Position numbers and translations under genes: made by a program. Positions 1-7,517 of a stretch of DNA of 34,603 bases are shown one piece after another (the first letter of the stretch is position 1; each line of letters starts with the position of its first letter). This DNA comes from Pseudomonas sp. MN1F (lineage in GTDB: Bacteria > Pseudomonadota > Gammaproteobacteria > Pseudomonadales > Pseudomonadaceae). Location: contig NZ_VZII01000048.1 in the NCBI RefSeq assembly GCF_009391885.1, forward strand, positions 1 to 34,603, in the 5' to 3' direction. The notes below the pieces were generated by a model that searched no databases, had not been told where the DNA came from, and worked only from the letters and a program-made list of their open reading frames with translations.

Positions 1-84
1 ACCTTTAATTTCAATAAATTGAAATATAAGAGGAACAGACCGCGTCAGGGCCACCAGGTGCTCGCCAGCCCCACCCTAAAAACA

Positions 85-114
85 AAGCGGGGAGGCCTAC
101 CGGCCTCCCCGCTT
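85..114 (-). terminator. Rho-independent terminator of the mmsA/bauA operon
   Basis: A perfect 13-bp stem (85-97 pairing with 102-114) closes on a 4-nt loop. It lies 12 bases beyond the mmsA stop codon on the minus strand. Read on that strand, the stem is followed by a T-rich tract (complement of the A-rich bases 78-86). This is a classic intrinsic terminator. Bases 1-77 hold no gene that I can support. Confidence 0.85.
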
Positions 115-126
115 CTCCATCACCCC

Positions 127-1620
127 TTACAAACTAGGGAACGCAAACTGCGACGCCTCATGGCTGGCACGCTGCGGCCAACGCTGGGTGATCGCCTTGC
201 GCCGGGTATAGAAGCGCACACCATCCGGGCCATAGGCATGCAGGTCACCGAACAGCGAACGCTTCCAGCCACCGAAGCTGTGGTAGGCAACCGGCACCGG
301 CAGCGGTACGTTGACACCGACCATGCCCACTTCAATCTCGTCGCAGAACAGGCGCGCCGCTTCACCGTCACGAGTGAAGATGCAGGTGCCGTTGCCATAT
401 TCGTGATCGTTGATCAGCTGCATGGCCTGCTCCAGGCTGTGCACGCGCACCACGCAAAGCACCGGGCCAAAGATCTCTTCTTTATAGATGCGCATTTGCG
501 GGGTCACGTTGTCGAACAGCGTGCCACCAACAAAGTAGCCATCTTCATTACCCGCCACACGCAAGCCACGGCCATCCACCACCAGCTTGGCGCCAGCGGC
601 AACGCCGTCGTCGATGTAACCGACAACCTTGTCACGCGCAGCAGCAGTCACCAGTGGGCCCATGTCCAGGCCGCAGGAAGTGCCGGCACCAATCTTCAGC
701 GCCTTGATCTGCGGCTCCAGCTTGGCGATCAGTGCATCGGCAACCTGGTCACCCACGCACACCGCCACCGAGATGGCCATGCAACGCTCGCCGCACGAAC
801 CGTAGGCAGCACCCATCAGCGCGCTGACCGCGTTGTCCAGGTCGGCATCAGGCATCAGCACCGCGTGGTTCTTCGCACCACCCAGGGCCTGTACGCGCTT
901 GCCGCGCTTGGTGCCTTCGGCATAGATGTATTCGGCAATCGGTGTCGAACCGACGAAGCTCAGTGCTTTCACTTCCGGCGCTTCGATCAGTGCATCCACC
1001 GCTTCCTTGTCACCATGCACCACGTTGAGGATGCCCTTCGGCAGGCCAGCCTCCAGCAGCAGCTGAGCGATGAACAGGGTCGAGCTCGGGTCACGCTCGG
1101 ACGGTTTGAGGATGAAGGCGTTACCGCAGGCAATGGCCAGCGGGTACATCCACAGCGGCACCATGGCCGGGAAGTTGAACGGGGTGATGCCAGCGACCAC
1201 ACCCAGCGGCTGGAAGTCGGACCAGGCGTCGATGTTCGGGCCGACGTTGCGGCTGTACTCGCCTTTCAGTACTTCCGGTGCGGCACAGGCGAACTCGACG
1301 TTCTCGATGCCACGCTTCAGTTCACCTGCAGCGTCTTCCAGGGTCTTGCCGTGCTCTTCGCTGATCATCTGCGAGATGCGGGCTTCGTTCTGCTCCAGCA
1401 GCTGCTTGAAGCGGAACATCACCTGGGCACGCTTGGCCGGTGGGGTGTTGCGCCAGGCCGGGAAGGCAGCCTTGGCCGAGTCAATGGCTTCCTGCACGGT
1501 CGCACGGCTGGCCAGCTCGACCTTGCGTATTGCCTGGCCGGTGGAGGGGTTGAAGACATCGGCGGTGCGCTCACCCTTGGTAACCAGTTCGCCGTGGATC
1601 AGGTGCTGAACAATGCTCAT
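127..1620 (-). CDS. mmsA: CoA-acylating (methyl)malonate-semialdehyde dehydrogenase (MmsA/BauC type)
   Basis: This 497-aa protein belongs to the aldehyde dehydrogenase superfamily, MmsA subfamily. The family oxidises malonate semialdehyde or methylmalonate semialdehyde with NAD and CoA to acetyl-CoA or propionyl-CoA plus CO2. The catalytic cysteine is Cys280 in GSCGERCMA. The Rossmann part carries the PFNFPAMVPLWM segment and the C-terminal half the KEEIFGPVL segment, both typical of the family. Length matches the usual ~500 aa. The ATG at 1620 is preceded by a CTGGAG ribosome site. It lies 72 bp downstream of an aminotransferase that makes malonate semialdehyde from beta-alanine, so it probably corresponds to P. 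aeruginosa bauC rather than the valine-pathway mmsA. That substrate choice is inferred from context only. Confidence 0.93.
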   Translation of the reverse strand: MSIVQHLIHGELVTKGERTADVFNPSTGQAIRKVELASRATVQEAIDSAKAAFPAWRNTPPAKRAQVMFRFKQLLEQNEARISQMISEEHGKTLEDAAGELKRGIENVEFACAAPEVLKGEYSRNVGPNIDAWSDFQPLGVVAGITPFNFPAMVPLWMYPLAIACGNAFILKPSERDPSSTLFIAQLLLEAGLPKGILNVVHGDKEAVDALIEAPEVKALSFVGSTPIAEYIYAEGTKRGKRVQALGGAKNHAVLMPDADLDNAVSALMGAAYGSCGERCMAISVAVCVGDQVADALIAKLEPQIKALKIGAGTSCGLDMGPLVTAAARDKVVGYIDDGVAAGAKLVVDGRGLRVAGNEDGYFVGGTLFDNVTPQMRIYKEEIFGPVLCVVRVHSLEQAMQLINDHEYGNGTCIFTRDGEAARLFCDEIEVGMVGVNVPLPVPVAYHSFGGWKRSLFGDLHAYGPDGVRFYTRRKAITQRWPQRASHEASQFAFPSL

Positions 1621-1650
1621 GCAAAACTCCAGATAAAGAAGGTTGAGGCA

Positions 1651-1672
1651 GGCGCGTGATGGGTCACGCGCC
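1651..1672 (-). other. Intercistronic stem-loop between bauA and mmsA
   Basis: A perfect 9-bp inverted repeat (1651-1659 with 1664-1672, loop TGGG) sits in the 72-bp gap between the two cotranscribed genes. No T tract follows it on the minus strand. It therefore looks more like an mRNA processing or stability element than a full terminator, though partial attenuation of mmsA is possible. Confidence 0.5.
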
Positions 1673-1692
1673 CTACGTCAAAAGCGGAAAGA

Positions 1693-3039
1693 TCAGTCGA
1701 TCTGGTTCAGGGCTTCGCCGACCGCGTCGAACAGGCGGTCCAGTTCCTGCGGCTGGGTATTGAAGGTTGGGCCGAACTGCAAGGTGTCGCCACCGAAACG
1801 CACATAGAAGCCGGCTTGCCACAGCTTCATGGCCGCTTCGTAAGGACGCACGATCGCATCACCATCGCGGGCAGCGATCTGGATCGCGCCGGCCAGGCCG
1901 TAGTTACGGATGTCGACGATGTTCTTGGTGCCCTTCACGCCATGCAGCAGCTTCTCGAAGTGCGGTGCCAGTTCAGCAGCCGACTGCACCAGGCTCTCCT
2001 TCTGCAGCAGGTCGAGCGCGGCAAGACCGGCGGCGCAGGCTACCGGGTGAGCCGAGTAGGTGTAGCCGTGGGGGAATTCCACCGCATATTCCGGGGTCGG
2101 CTGGTTCATGAAGGTCTGGTAGATCTCGCTGGTGGCGATGACCGCCCCCATCGGGATGGCACCGTTGGTGACCTGCTTGGCGATGCACATCAGGTCAGGG
2201 GTGACACCAAAGGCCTCGGAACCGGTCATGGCGCCCATGCGGCCAAAGCCGGTGATCACTTCGTCGAAGATCAGCAGGATATTGTGCTGGGTGCAGATTT
2301 CACGCAGGCGCTTCAGGTACCCCTTCGGCGGCGGCAACACACCGGCGGAACCCGCCAGCGGCTCGACGATCACCGCGGCGATGTTCGAGGCATCGTGCAG
2401 CTCGATCAGCTTGAGCATTTCATCTGCCAGGGCAATACCGCCCTCTTCCGGCATGCCTTTGGAGAAGGCGTTAACTGGCAGCACGGTGTGAGGCAGGTGG
2501 TCGACGTCCAGCAACTGGCCGAACATCTTGCGGTTGCCGTTGACGCCACCCAGGCTGGTGCCGGCAATGTTCACCCCGTGGTAACCACGGGCACGGCCAA
2601 TGATCTTGGTCTTGGTGGCCTGGCCTTTCAGGCGCCAGTAGGCACGCACCATCTTCAGCGCGGTGTCGCAGCACTCGGAGCCAGAGTTGGTATAGAAGAC
2701 GTGATTCAGGTCGCCCGGGGTCAGCTCGGTAATCTTCTCGGCCAGCTGGAACGACAGCGGGTGGCCGAACTGGAACGCCGGGGAGTAATCCAGGGTACCG
2801 AGCTGGCGCGCGACCGCTTCGGTGATTTCCTTGCGGGTATGCCCGGCGCCACAGGTCCACAGGCCAGACAGGGCGTCGAAGATCTTGCGCCCCTTGTCAT
2901 CGACCAGGTAGTTGCCTTCTGCCGCCACGATCAGGCGCGGGTCGCGCTGGAAGTTACGGTTGGCGGTGTAGGGCATCCAGTGGGCGTCCAGCTTCAGCTG
3001 GCTGGCGATACCGGTGGCAGCGGTTTCGGGCATGTTCAT
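1693..3039 (-). CDS. bauA: Beta-alanine (omega-amino acid):pyruvate aminotransferase
   Basis: A 448-aa class III, PLP-dependent aminotransferase. It transfers the amino group of beta-alanine and other omega-amino acids to pyruvate, giving malonate semialdehyde and alanine. The PLP lysine is Lys288 in CIAKQVTNG, the same number as in the well-studied P. putida omega-amino acid:pyruvate aminotransferase. The preceding motif LLIFDEVITGFGRMG holds the Asp that contacts the pyridine nitrogen. The protein is full length for the family. The ATG at 3039 has GAGGAA 7 bp upstream; the in-frame Met two codons later is the only near alternative. It heads a minus-strand operon with the downstream semialdehyde dehydrogenase and is divergent from a LysR gene, the arrangement of bauR/bauA in P. 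aeruginosa. The bau name is assigned from family and context. Confidence 0.93.
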   Translation of the reverse strand: MNMPETAATGIASQLKLDAHWMPYTANRNFQRDPRLIVAAEGNYLVDDKGRKIFDALSGLWTCGAGHTRKEITEAVARQLGTLDYSPAFQFGHPLSFQLAEKITELTPGDLNHVFYTNSGSECCDTALKMVRAYWRLKGQATKTKIIGRARGYHGVNIAGTSLGGVNGNRKMFGQLLDVDHLPHTVLPVNAFSKGMPEEGGIALADEMLKLIELHDASNIAAVIVEPLAGSAGVLPPPKGYLKRLREICTQHNILLIFDEVITGFGRMGAMTGSEAFGVTPDLMCIAKQVTNGAIPMGAVIATSEIYQTFMNQPTPEYAVEFPHGYTYSAHPVACAAGLAALDLLQKESLVQSAAELAPHFEKLLHGVKGTKNIVDIRNYGLAGAIQIAARDGDAIVRPYEAAMKLWQAGFYVRFGGDTLQFGPTFNTQPQELDRLFDAVGEALNQID

Positions 3040-3157
3040 CGGCAGTTCCTCGGAAGACGATTAGGCAACGATGGATGTTGTTGCAGCTAAATTCGCACGC
3101 GGATAAAGTCTGAAAAAGCCTACATTTCTAATCTTCAGGTAGCGCAAGACTAAACTT
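3040..3157. promoter_or_regulatory. Divergent bauA / LysR-regulator promoter region
   Basis: This 118-bp gap separates two divergently transcribed genes and must hold both promoters. The stretch 3081-3155 is clearly AT-richer than its surroundings. LysR regulators usually bind T-N11-A dyads in such gaps. I see only loose candidates, such as AGTCT at 3107-3111 facing AGACT at 3147-3151, so no operator is assigned. Confidence 0.4.
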
Positions 3158-4075
3158 ATGAGCCGACGCCCCGACCCTCTCGCGCAAGTCAGTGATTTCG
3201 ACATTCGCCTGCTGAAAATCTACCGAAGCGTGGTTGAATGCGGCGGCTTCTCGGCGGCGGAGAACGTGCTGGGGATCGGCCGCTCGGCCATCAGCCAGCA
3301 GATGAACGACCTCGAACAACGCCTGGGCTTGCGCCTGTGCCAGCGTGGTCGTGCCGGTTTCTCGCTGACCGAGGAAGGCCGCGAGGTCTATCACTCGGCA
3401 CTGCAGTTGCTCAGTGCGCTGGAGACCTTCCGTACCGAAGTCAACGGCCTGCACCAGCACTTGCGCGGCGAGCTCAACATCGGCCTGACCGACAACCTGG
3501 TCACCCTGCCGCACATGCGCATTACCCATGCCTTGGCCGAGCTCAAGGACCGCGGTCCGGATGTGCGCATCCAGATCCGCATGATCGCCCCCAGCCAGGT
3601 CGAGCAAGGGGTACTGGACGGTAGCCTGCACGTCGGCGTGGTGCCTCAGACCAGCCCTCTGTCCGGCCTGGAATACCAACCGCTGTACAGCGAACGGTCA
3701 CAGCTCTATTGCGCGGTTGGCCACCCCTTGTTCTACGCCGACAACCAGCAGATCGACGATGACCGCCTCAACAGCCAGGAAGCGATCGCGCCGACCTTCC
3801 GCCTGCCCGCGGAAATCCAGGCGCACTACCAGGCGCTCAACTGCACCGCCAGTGCCTCGGACCGCGAAGGCATGGCGTTCCTGATCCTCACCGGCCGCTA
3901 TATCGGCTACCTGCCCGACCACTACGCCACCTTCTGGGTCCAGCAAGGTCGCCTGCGTGCACTCAAGCCTGCGCAACGCTTCTATGACCTGAGCCTGAGC
4001 TGGGTCACGCGCAAAGGGCGGCGGCCGAACCTGGTGCTGGAAAGCTTCCTGGAAAGCCTGGCTGCGACACGTTGA
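3158..4075 (+). CDS. bauR: LysR-family transcriptional regulator, probable activator of bauA-mmsA
   Basis: A 305-aa LysR-type regulator. The N-terminal winged helix (about residues 10-75) contains GGFSAAENVLGIGRSAIS followed by a QQMNDLEQRLG recognition region and the expected SLTEEG linker start. The rest is the periplasmic-binding-protein-like effector domain (LysR_substrate). Length is typical. It is transcribed away from the beta-alanine aminotransferase, the usual position for a LysR activator of its neighbour. P. aeruginosa BauR has this relation to bauA, so the same role is inferred with beta-alanine or a related compound as effector. The ATG at 3158 lacks a strong Shine-Dalgarno sequence, and the upstream region is AT-rich. 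A later start would cut into the DNA-binding domain. Confidence 0.85.
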   Translation: MSRRPDPLAQVSDFDIRLLKIYRSVVECGGFSAAENVLGIGRSAISQQMNDLEQRLGLRLCQRGRAGFSLTEEGREVYHSALQLLSALETFRTEVNGLHQHLRGELNIGLTDNLVTLPHMRITHALAELKDRGPDVRIQIRMIAPSQVEQGVLDGSLHVGVVPQTSPLSGLEYQPLYSERSQLYCAVGHPLFYADNQQIDDDRLNSQEAIAPTFRLPAEIQAHYQALNCTASASDREGMAFLILTGRYIGYLPDHYATFWVQQGRLRALKPAQRFYDLSLSWVTRKGRRPNLVLESFLESLAATR

Positions 4076-4165
4076 TGCCAGCTTCTGACGCTAAGGCTTG
4101 TCACGCCAGCACAGGCAGGTAATCTTGTCCGACATTCGTTGCCACAGACCTGTCCGGAATCGTCC

Positions 4166-4828
4166 ATGACCCTAGAAGTCCCTGCGCATCGCCTCGCCGC
4201 CTCGGGCAAGCCCGCCGGCCGCATCCGCCAGAAGAACGAACAGGCCATCATCCAGGCCGCCGAAGACGAATTCGCCCGCCATGGGTTCAAAGGCACCAGC
4301 ATGAACACCATCGCGCTGAAAGCCGGCTTGCCCAAGGCCAACCTGCATTACTACTTCACCAACAAGCTTGGCCTGTACATTGCCGTGCTAAGCAACATCA
4401 TCGAGCTGTGGGACAGCACCTTCAACGCCCTGAGCGTCGAGGACGACCCGGGCGAGGCGCTGAGCCACTATATCCGCACCAAGATGGAGTTCTCCCGGCG
4501 CAACCCGCAGGCCTCGCGCATCTTCGCGATGGAAGTGATCAGCGGCGGCACCTGCCTGACCGAATACTTCAGCGCCGACTACCGCGAATGGTTCCGCGGC
4601 CGGGCCGCCGTGTTCCAGGCCTGGATCGACGCCGGCAAGATGGACCCGGTGGATCCGGTGCACCTGATCTTCCTGCTGTGGGGCAGCACCCAGCACTATG
4701 CCGACTTCGCCACCCAGATCTGCCAGGTCACCGGCCGCAGCCGCCTGACCAAGCAAGACATGGAAGATGCCAGCAACAACCTTATCCACATCATTCTCAA
4801 GGGGTGCGGCATCACGCTGGGTGCCTGA
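4166..4828 (+). CDS. TetR-family regulator, RutR-like
   Basis: A 220-aa TetR-type regulator when read from the ATG at 4166. A TTG nine codons earlier (4139) would add residues with no family support. The N-terminal helix-turn-helix spans roughly residues 20-65 and ends in the typical LPKANLHYYFTNKLGLY segment. The C-terminal ligand domain closely resembles that of E. coli RutR (YcdC), with matching stretches such as NPQASRIFAMEV and STQHYADFA. RutR senses uracil and thymine and controls pyrimidine use. Because beta-alanine is an end product of uracil degradation, the position beside the beta-alanine genes is suggestive. Its real ligand is unknown. It lies 9 bp before yigZ and is probably cotranscribed with it. 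Confidence 0.88.
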   Translation: MTLEVPAHRLAASGKPAGRIRQKNEQAIIQAAEDEFARHGFKGTSMNTIALKAGLPKANLHYYFTNKLGLYIAVLSNIIELWDSTFNALSVEDDPGEALSHYIRTKMEFSRRNPQASRIFAMEVISGGTCLTEYFSADYREWFRGRAAVFQAWIDAGKMDPVDPVHLIFLLWGSTQHYADFATQICQVTGRSRLTKQDMEDASNNLIHIILKGCGITLGA

Positions 4829-4837
4829 CGTTCATCT

Positions 4838-5422
4838 ATGCCTTCTACCCTGCTCGACCTCTGCGAATTTCGCGAGGAAATCCGCAAGAGCCGCTTCATC
4901 ACCCTCGCCGGCCCGATCAACAGTGCCGCCGAGGCGATGAGCTTCATCGAACGCCACAGCGACCTGGCCGCCACCCACAACTGCTGGGCGTGGAAGATCG
5001 GCGGGCAATACCGCAGCAATGACGACGGCGAGCCAGGTGGTACCGCCGGGCGGCCGATCCTGGCGGCCATCGAAGCACAGGACTGCGACCAGGTGGTGGT
5101 GCTGGTGATCCGCTGGTACGGCGGCATCCAGCTGGGCACCGGCGGGCTGGCACGCGCCTACGGCGGTGGCGCCAACAAGTGCCTGCAACAGGCGCCCAAA
5201 CGGCTGCTGATCCAGCGCAGCGAATACACCTGCAGTTGCACCTTCAGCGAACTGGCCCTGGTGAAACTGCGCCTGGCCGACGTGGATGGCCTGGTGCTGG
5301 ATGAACAATTCACCGCCAACGGCGTCGACCTGGAGATTGCCGTGGGCGCAGCTCACGTTCCGGCCCTGCAACAGCAACTGGCCGACCTGAGCCGCGGCCG
5401 GATCATCCTCGAAGCACGCTGA
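4838..5422 (+). CDS. yigZ: YigZ/IMPACT-family protein
   Basis: A 194-aa UPF0029/IMPACT family protein. The N-terminal IMPACT domain covers about residues 8-115. It contains the landmarks KSRFI, NCWAWKIG, DDGEPGGTAGRPIL and VIRWYGGIQLGTGGLARAYGG, all characteristic of YigZ. The C-terminal part corresponds to the DUF1949 domain with a ferredoxin-like fold. Eukaryotic IMPACT inhibits the kinase GCN2. The bacterial role is not settled, with ribosome or translation-related functions proposed. It begins only 9 bp after the TetR stop codon, so an operon is likely. I see no convincing ribosome site before the ATG, which fits translational coupling. Confidence 0.92.
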   Translation: MPSTLLDLCEFREEIRKSRFITLAGPINSAAEAMSFIERHSDLAATHNCWAWKIGGQYRSNDDGEPGGTAGRPILAAIEAQDCDQVVVLVIRWYGGIQLGTGGLARAYGGGANKCLQQAPKRLLIQRSEYTCSCTFSELALVKLRLADVDGLVLDEQFTANGVDLEIAVGAAHVPALQQQLADLSRGRIILEAR

Positions 5423-5793
5423 AGTTTGCCCACAACAACTGTGGGCTGGCCTGTGGATAAGCTTGGGGCACTCCGTTGCAGCCCAAGCACAGCAGGGCCT
5501 GCAGAGCATTGAGCATATTTTGATCACTGTTTGATGACAGCCGTAAGCAACTGAACCTTTGAGACTTATCCCCAATGTGTCAGGGCTGTTGCAAAACGAT
5601 CGACGCCCTGCTTGCGCACATTTACTGTGGATCAGCCTGTGGATAACCCGTTAGCCAACAAGCCAAGCGCCCGCCCGCTCACGGCCTGACGAACCTGTAC
5701 ATTTTTTAACCAGCCGCGAAGTATCCGAGGCGCGCTCGCCAACTCTGCACTATGCTCAATTCCTTTTTCCCACACCGATAAAGGAATGTTCCT
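5423..5793. other. 371-bp gene-free region with a cluster of DnaA-box-like 9-mers
   Basis: There is no credible ORF here. Two perfect consensus DnaA boxes (TTATCCACA, seen as TGTGGATAA on the plus strand) lie at 5452-5460 and 5638-5646. One-mismatch versions lie at 5566-5574 (TTATCCCCA) and 5626-5634 (TGTGGATCA). The last two on the same strand (5626 and 5638) are spaced 12 bp apart. The distal part carries the promoter of the SDR gene: a TATGCT -10-like hexamer at about 5752-5757 and an AAGGA ribosome site at 5781-5785. Confidence 0.5.
5428..5446 (+). terminator. Stem-loop after yigZ
   Basis: A 7-bp perfect stem (5428-5434 with 5440-5446, GCCCACA/TGTGGGC) with a 5-nt loop begins 6 bases after the yigZ stop codon. 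No T tract follows, so it is only a possible terminator. It may instead belong to the TGTGG-rich sequence composition of this intergenic region. Confidence 0.35.
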
Positions 5794-6480
5794 ATGGCAT
5801 CTTCTAGAACTGCCCTCATCATCGGCGCTTCCCGCGGGCTAGGCCTTGGTCTGGTGCAACGTCTGCACGAGGACGGCTGGAACATCACGGCCACCGTGCG
5901 TAACCCTCAGCAGCCCGGCGCCCTCGCCGATGTACCGGGTGTCCGCATCGAACAACTGGAAATGAACGACACCGCCCAACTCGACGGGCTCAAACAGCGC
6001 CTGCAGGGGGAGGTTTTCGACCTGGTGTTCGTCAACGCCGGCGTCATGGGCCCCTTGCCGCAAGACCTGGAAATCGTGCAAACCCAGGCCATCGGTGAGC
6101 TGTTCATGACCAACGCCGTGGCGCCGATCCGCGTCGCCCGCCGCCTGGCCGGCCAGGTACGTGAAGGCAGCGGCGTGCTGGCGTTCATGAGTTCGATCCT
6201 TGGCAGCGTGACCATCCCCGACGGTGGCGAGGTCTGCCTGTACAAGGCCAGCAAGGCCGCGCTCAATTCGATGATCAACAGCTTCGTGGTCGAGCTGCAA
6301 CGCCCCGACCTGTGCGTGCTGGCCATGCACCCGGGCTGGGTGAAGACCGACATGGGTGGCGAAAACGCCGAAATCGACGTGCTCACCAGCACCCGTGGCA
6401 TGCTCGAACAGATCAAGGCGCAAAGCGGCCACGGTGGCCTGCGCTTCATCAACTACAAGGGCGAGTCGCTCACCTGGTGA
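5794..6480 (+). CDS. Short-chain dehydrogenase/reductase (C-factor-like)
   Basis: A 228-aa classical-type SDR with a Rossmann fold. The NAD(P)-binding glycine motif is GASRGLGLG near residues 10-18, the NAG structural motif is near residue 79, and the active-site pair is Tyr150 and Lys154 in YKASK, preceded by a serine in FMSSILGS. The PGWVKTDMGG segment after the catalytic lysine is typical of the C-factor-like subgroup, named after Myxococcus CsgA. Substrate cannot be deduced. AAGGA at 5781-5785 is correctly spaced before the ATG at 5794. The gene stands alone, and a GC-rich stem-loop follows it. Confidence 0.9.
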   Translation: MASSRTALIIGASRGLGLGLVQRLHEDGWNITATVRNPQQPGALADVPGVRIEQLEMNDTAQLDGLKQRLQGEVFDLVFVNAGVMGPLPQDLEIVQTQAIGELFMTNAVAPIRVARRLAGQVREGSGVLAFMSSILGSVTIPDGGEVCLYKASKAALNSMINSFVVELQRPDLCVLAMHPGWVKTDMGGENAEIDVLTSTRGMLEQIKAQSGHGGLRFINYKGESLTW

Positions 6481-6494
6481 GGTGAATACCGACC

Positions 6495-6515
6495 GGCCGG
6501 GCGCAATGCCCGGCC
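6495..6515. other. GC-rich stem-loop between the SDR and deaminase genes
   Basis: A perfect 8-bp inverted repeat (GGCCGGGC at 6495-6502, GCCCGGCC at 6508-6515) with a 5-nt loop starts 15 bases after the SDR stop. There is no T tract, so termination is only possible. A TAGAAT -10-like hexamer at 6524-6529 just downstream could serve the deaminase gene. Confidence 0.4.
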
Positions 6516-6564
6516 AGGCCCTGTAGAATGGCGGCAACCGTACCTGATTCGAGACATTCCCCCT

Positions 6565-7512
6565 ATGTATGACTGGCTGAATGCCCTGCCCAAGGCAGAA
6601 CTGCACCTGCACCTTGAAGGCTCGCTGGAACCCGAACTGCTGTTCGCCCTGGCCGAGCGCAACAAGATCGCCCTGCCGTGGAACGACGTGGAAACCCTGC
6701 GCAGCGCCTACGCCTTCAACAACCTGCAGGAATTCCTCGACCTGTATTACCAGGGCGCGGACGTGCTGCGCACCGAGCAGGACTTCTACGACCTGACCTG
6801 GGCCTACCTGCAACGCTGCAAGGCGCAGAATGTCATCCACACCGAACCCTTCTTCGATCCGCAGACTCACACCGACCGCGGCATCCCGTTCGAAGTCGTG
6901 CTCAATGGCATCAACCAGGCACTGAAGGACGGTCGCGAGCAACTGGGTATCAGCAGTGGCCTGATCCTCAGCTTCCTGCGCCACCTCAGCGAAGACGAAG
7001 CGCAAAAGACCCTCGACCAGGCCCTGCCCTTCCGCGACGCGTTCATCGCCGTCGGCCTGGACAGCTCGGAAATGGGTCACCCGCCCAGCAAGTTCCAGCG
7101 TGTGTTCGACCGTGCCCGCAGCGAAGGCTTGGTAGCCGTAGCCCACGCCGGTGAGGAAGGCCCACCCGAGTACATCTGGGAGGCCCTCGACCTGCTGAAG
7201 ATCAAGCGCATCGACCACGGCGTACGCGCCATCGAAGACGAACGCCTGATGCAGCGCATCATCGACGAACAGATCCCGCTCACCGTCTGCCCGTTGTCGA
7301 ACACCAAGCTCTGCGTGTTCGACCACATGAGCCAGCACAACATCCTCGACATGCTCGAGCGTGGCGTGAAGGTGACGGTGAACTCGGACGACCCGGCCTA
7401 CTTCGGCGGTTACGTCACCGAGAACTTCCATGCCCTGCACACCCACCTGGGCATGACCGAAGACCAGGCCCGCCGCCTGGCGCAAAACAGCCTGGATGCT
7501 CGCCTGGTCTGA
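6565..7512 (+). CDS. add: Adenosine/adenine deaminase, most like the adenine deaminase (PA0148) type
   Basis: A 315-aa member of the adenosine deaminase fold of amidohydrolases. Metal and catalytic residues are visible: His14 and His16 in ELHLHLEG, His194 and Glu197 in AHAGEEG, and Asp275/Asp276 in NSDDPAYFGGYVTENF. A conserved IDHGVR histidine lies between them. It hydrolytically deaminates a purine in the cytoplasm for salvage or nitrogen use. True adenosine deaminases usually read HLDG and HAGE(A/S)G. The HLEG, AHAGEEGP and DPAYFGGY(V/L)TEN pattern matches yeast Aah1 and P. aeruginosa PA0148, which was shown to act on free adenine. I therefore favour adenine as substrate although databases commonly say adenosine. 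Its stop lies 5 bp from the convergent ArsR gene. Confidence 0.92.
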   Translation: MYDWLNALPKAELHLHLEGSLEPELLFALAERNKIALPWNDVETLRSAYAFNNLQEFLDLYYQGADVLRTEQDFYDLTWAYLQRCKAQNVIHTEPFFDPQTHTDRGIPFEVVLNGINQALKDGREQLGISSGLILSFLRHLSEDEAQKTLDQALPFRDAFIAVGLDSSEMGHPPSKFQRVFDRARSEGLVAVAHAGEEGPPEYIWEALDLLKIKRIDHGVRAIEDERLMQRIIDEQIPLTVCPLSNTKLCVFDHMSQHNILDMLERGVKVTVNSDDPAYFGGYVTENFHALHTHLGMTEDQARRLAQNSLDARLV

Positions 7513-7517
7513 AGCCG

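Noticed and set aside
19..1659. 546-codon plus-strand frame over the mmsA gene
   Set aside because: Antisense shadow of a canonical aldehyde dehydrogenase gene.
5423..5793. Possible chromosomal replication origin
   Set aside because: DnaA-like boxes are present, but there is no AT-rich unwinding tract and no dnaA, dnaN, rpmH or gidA neighbours.
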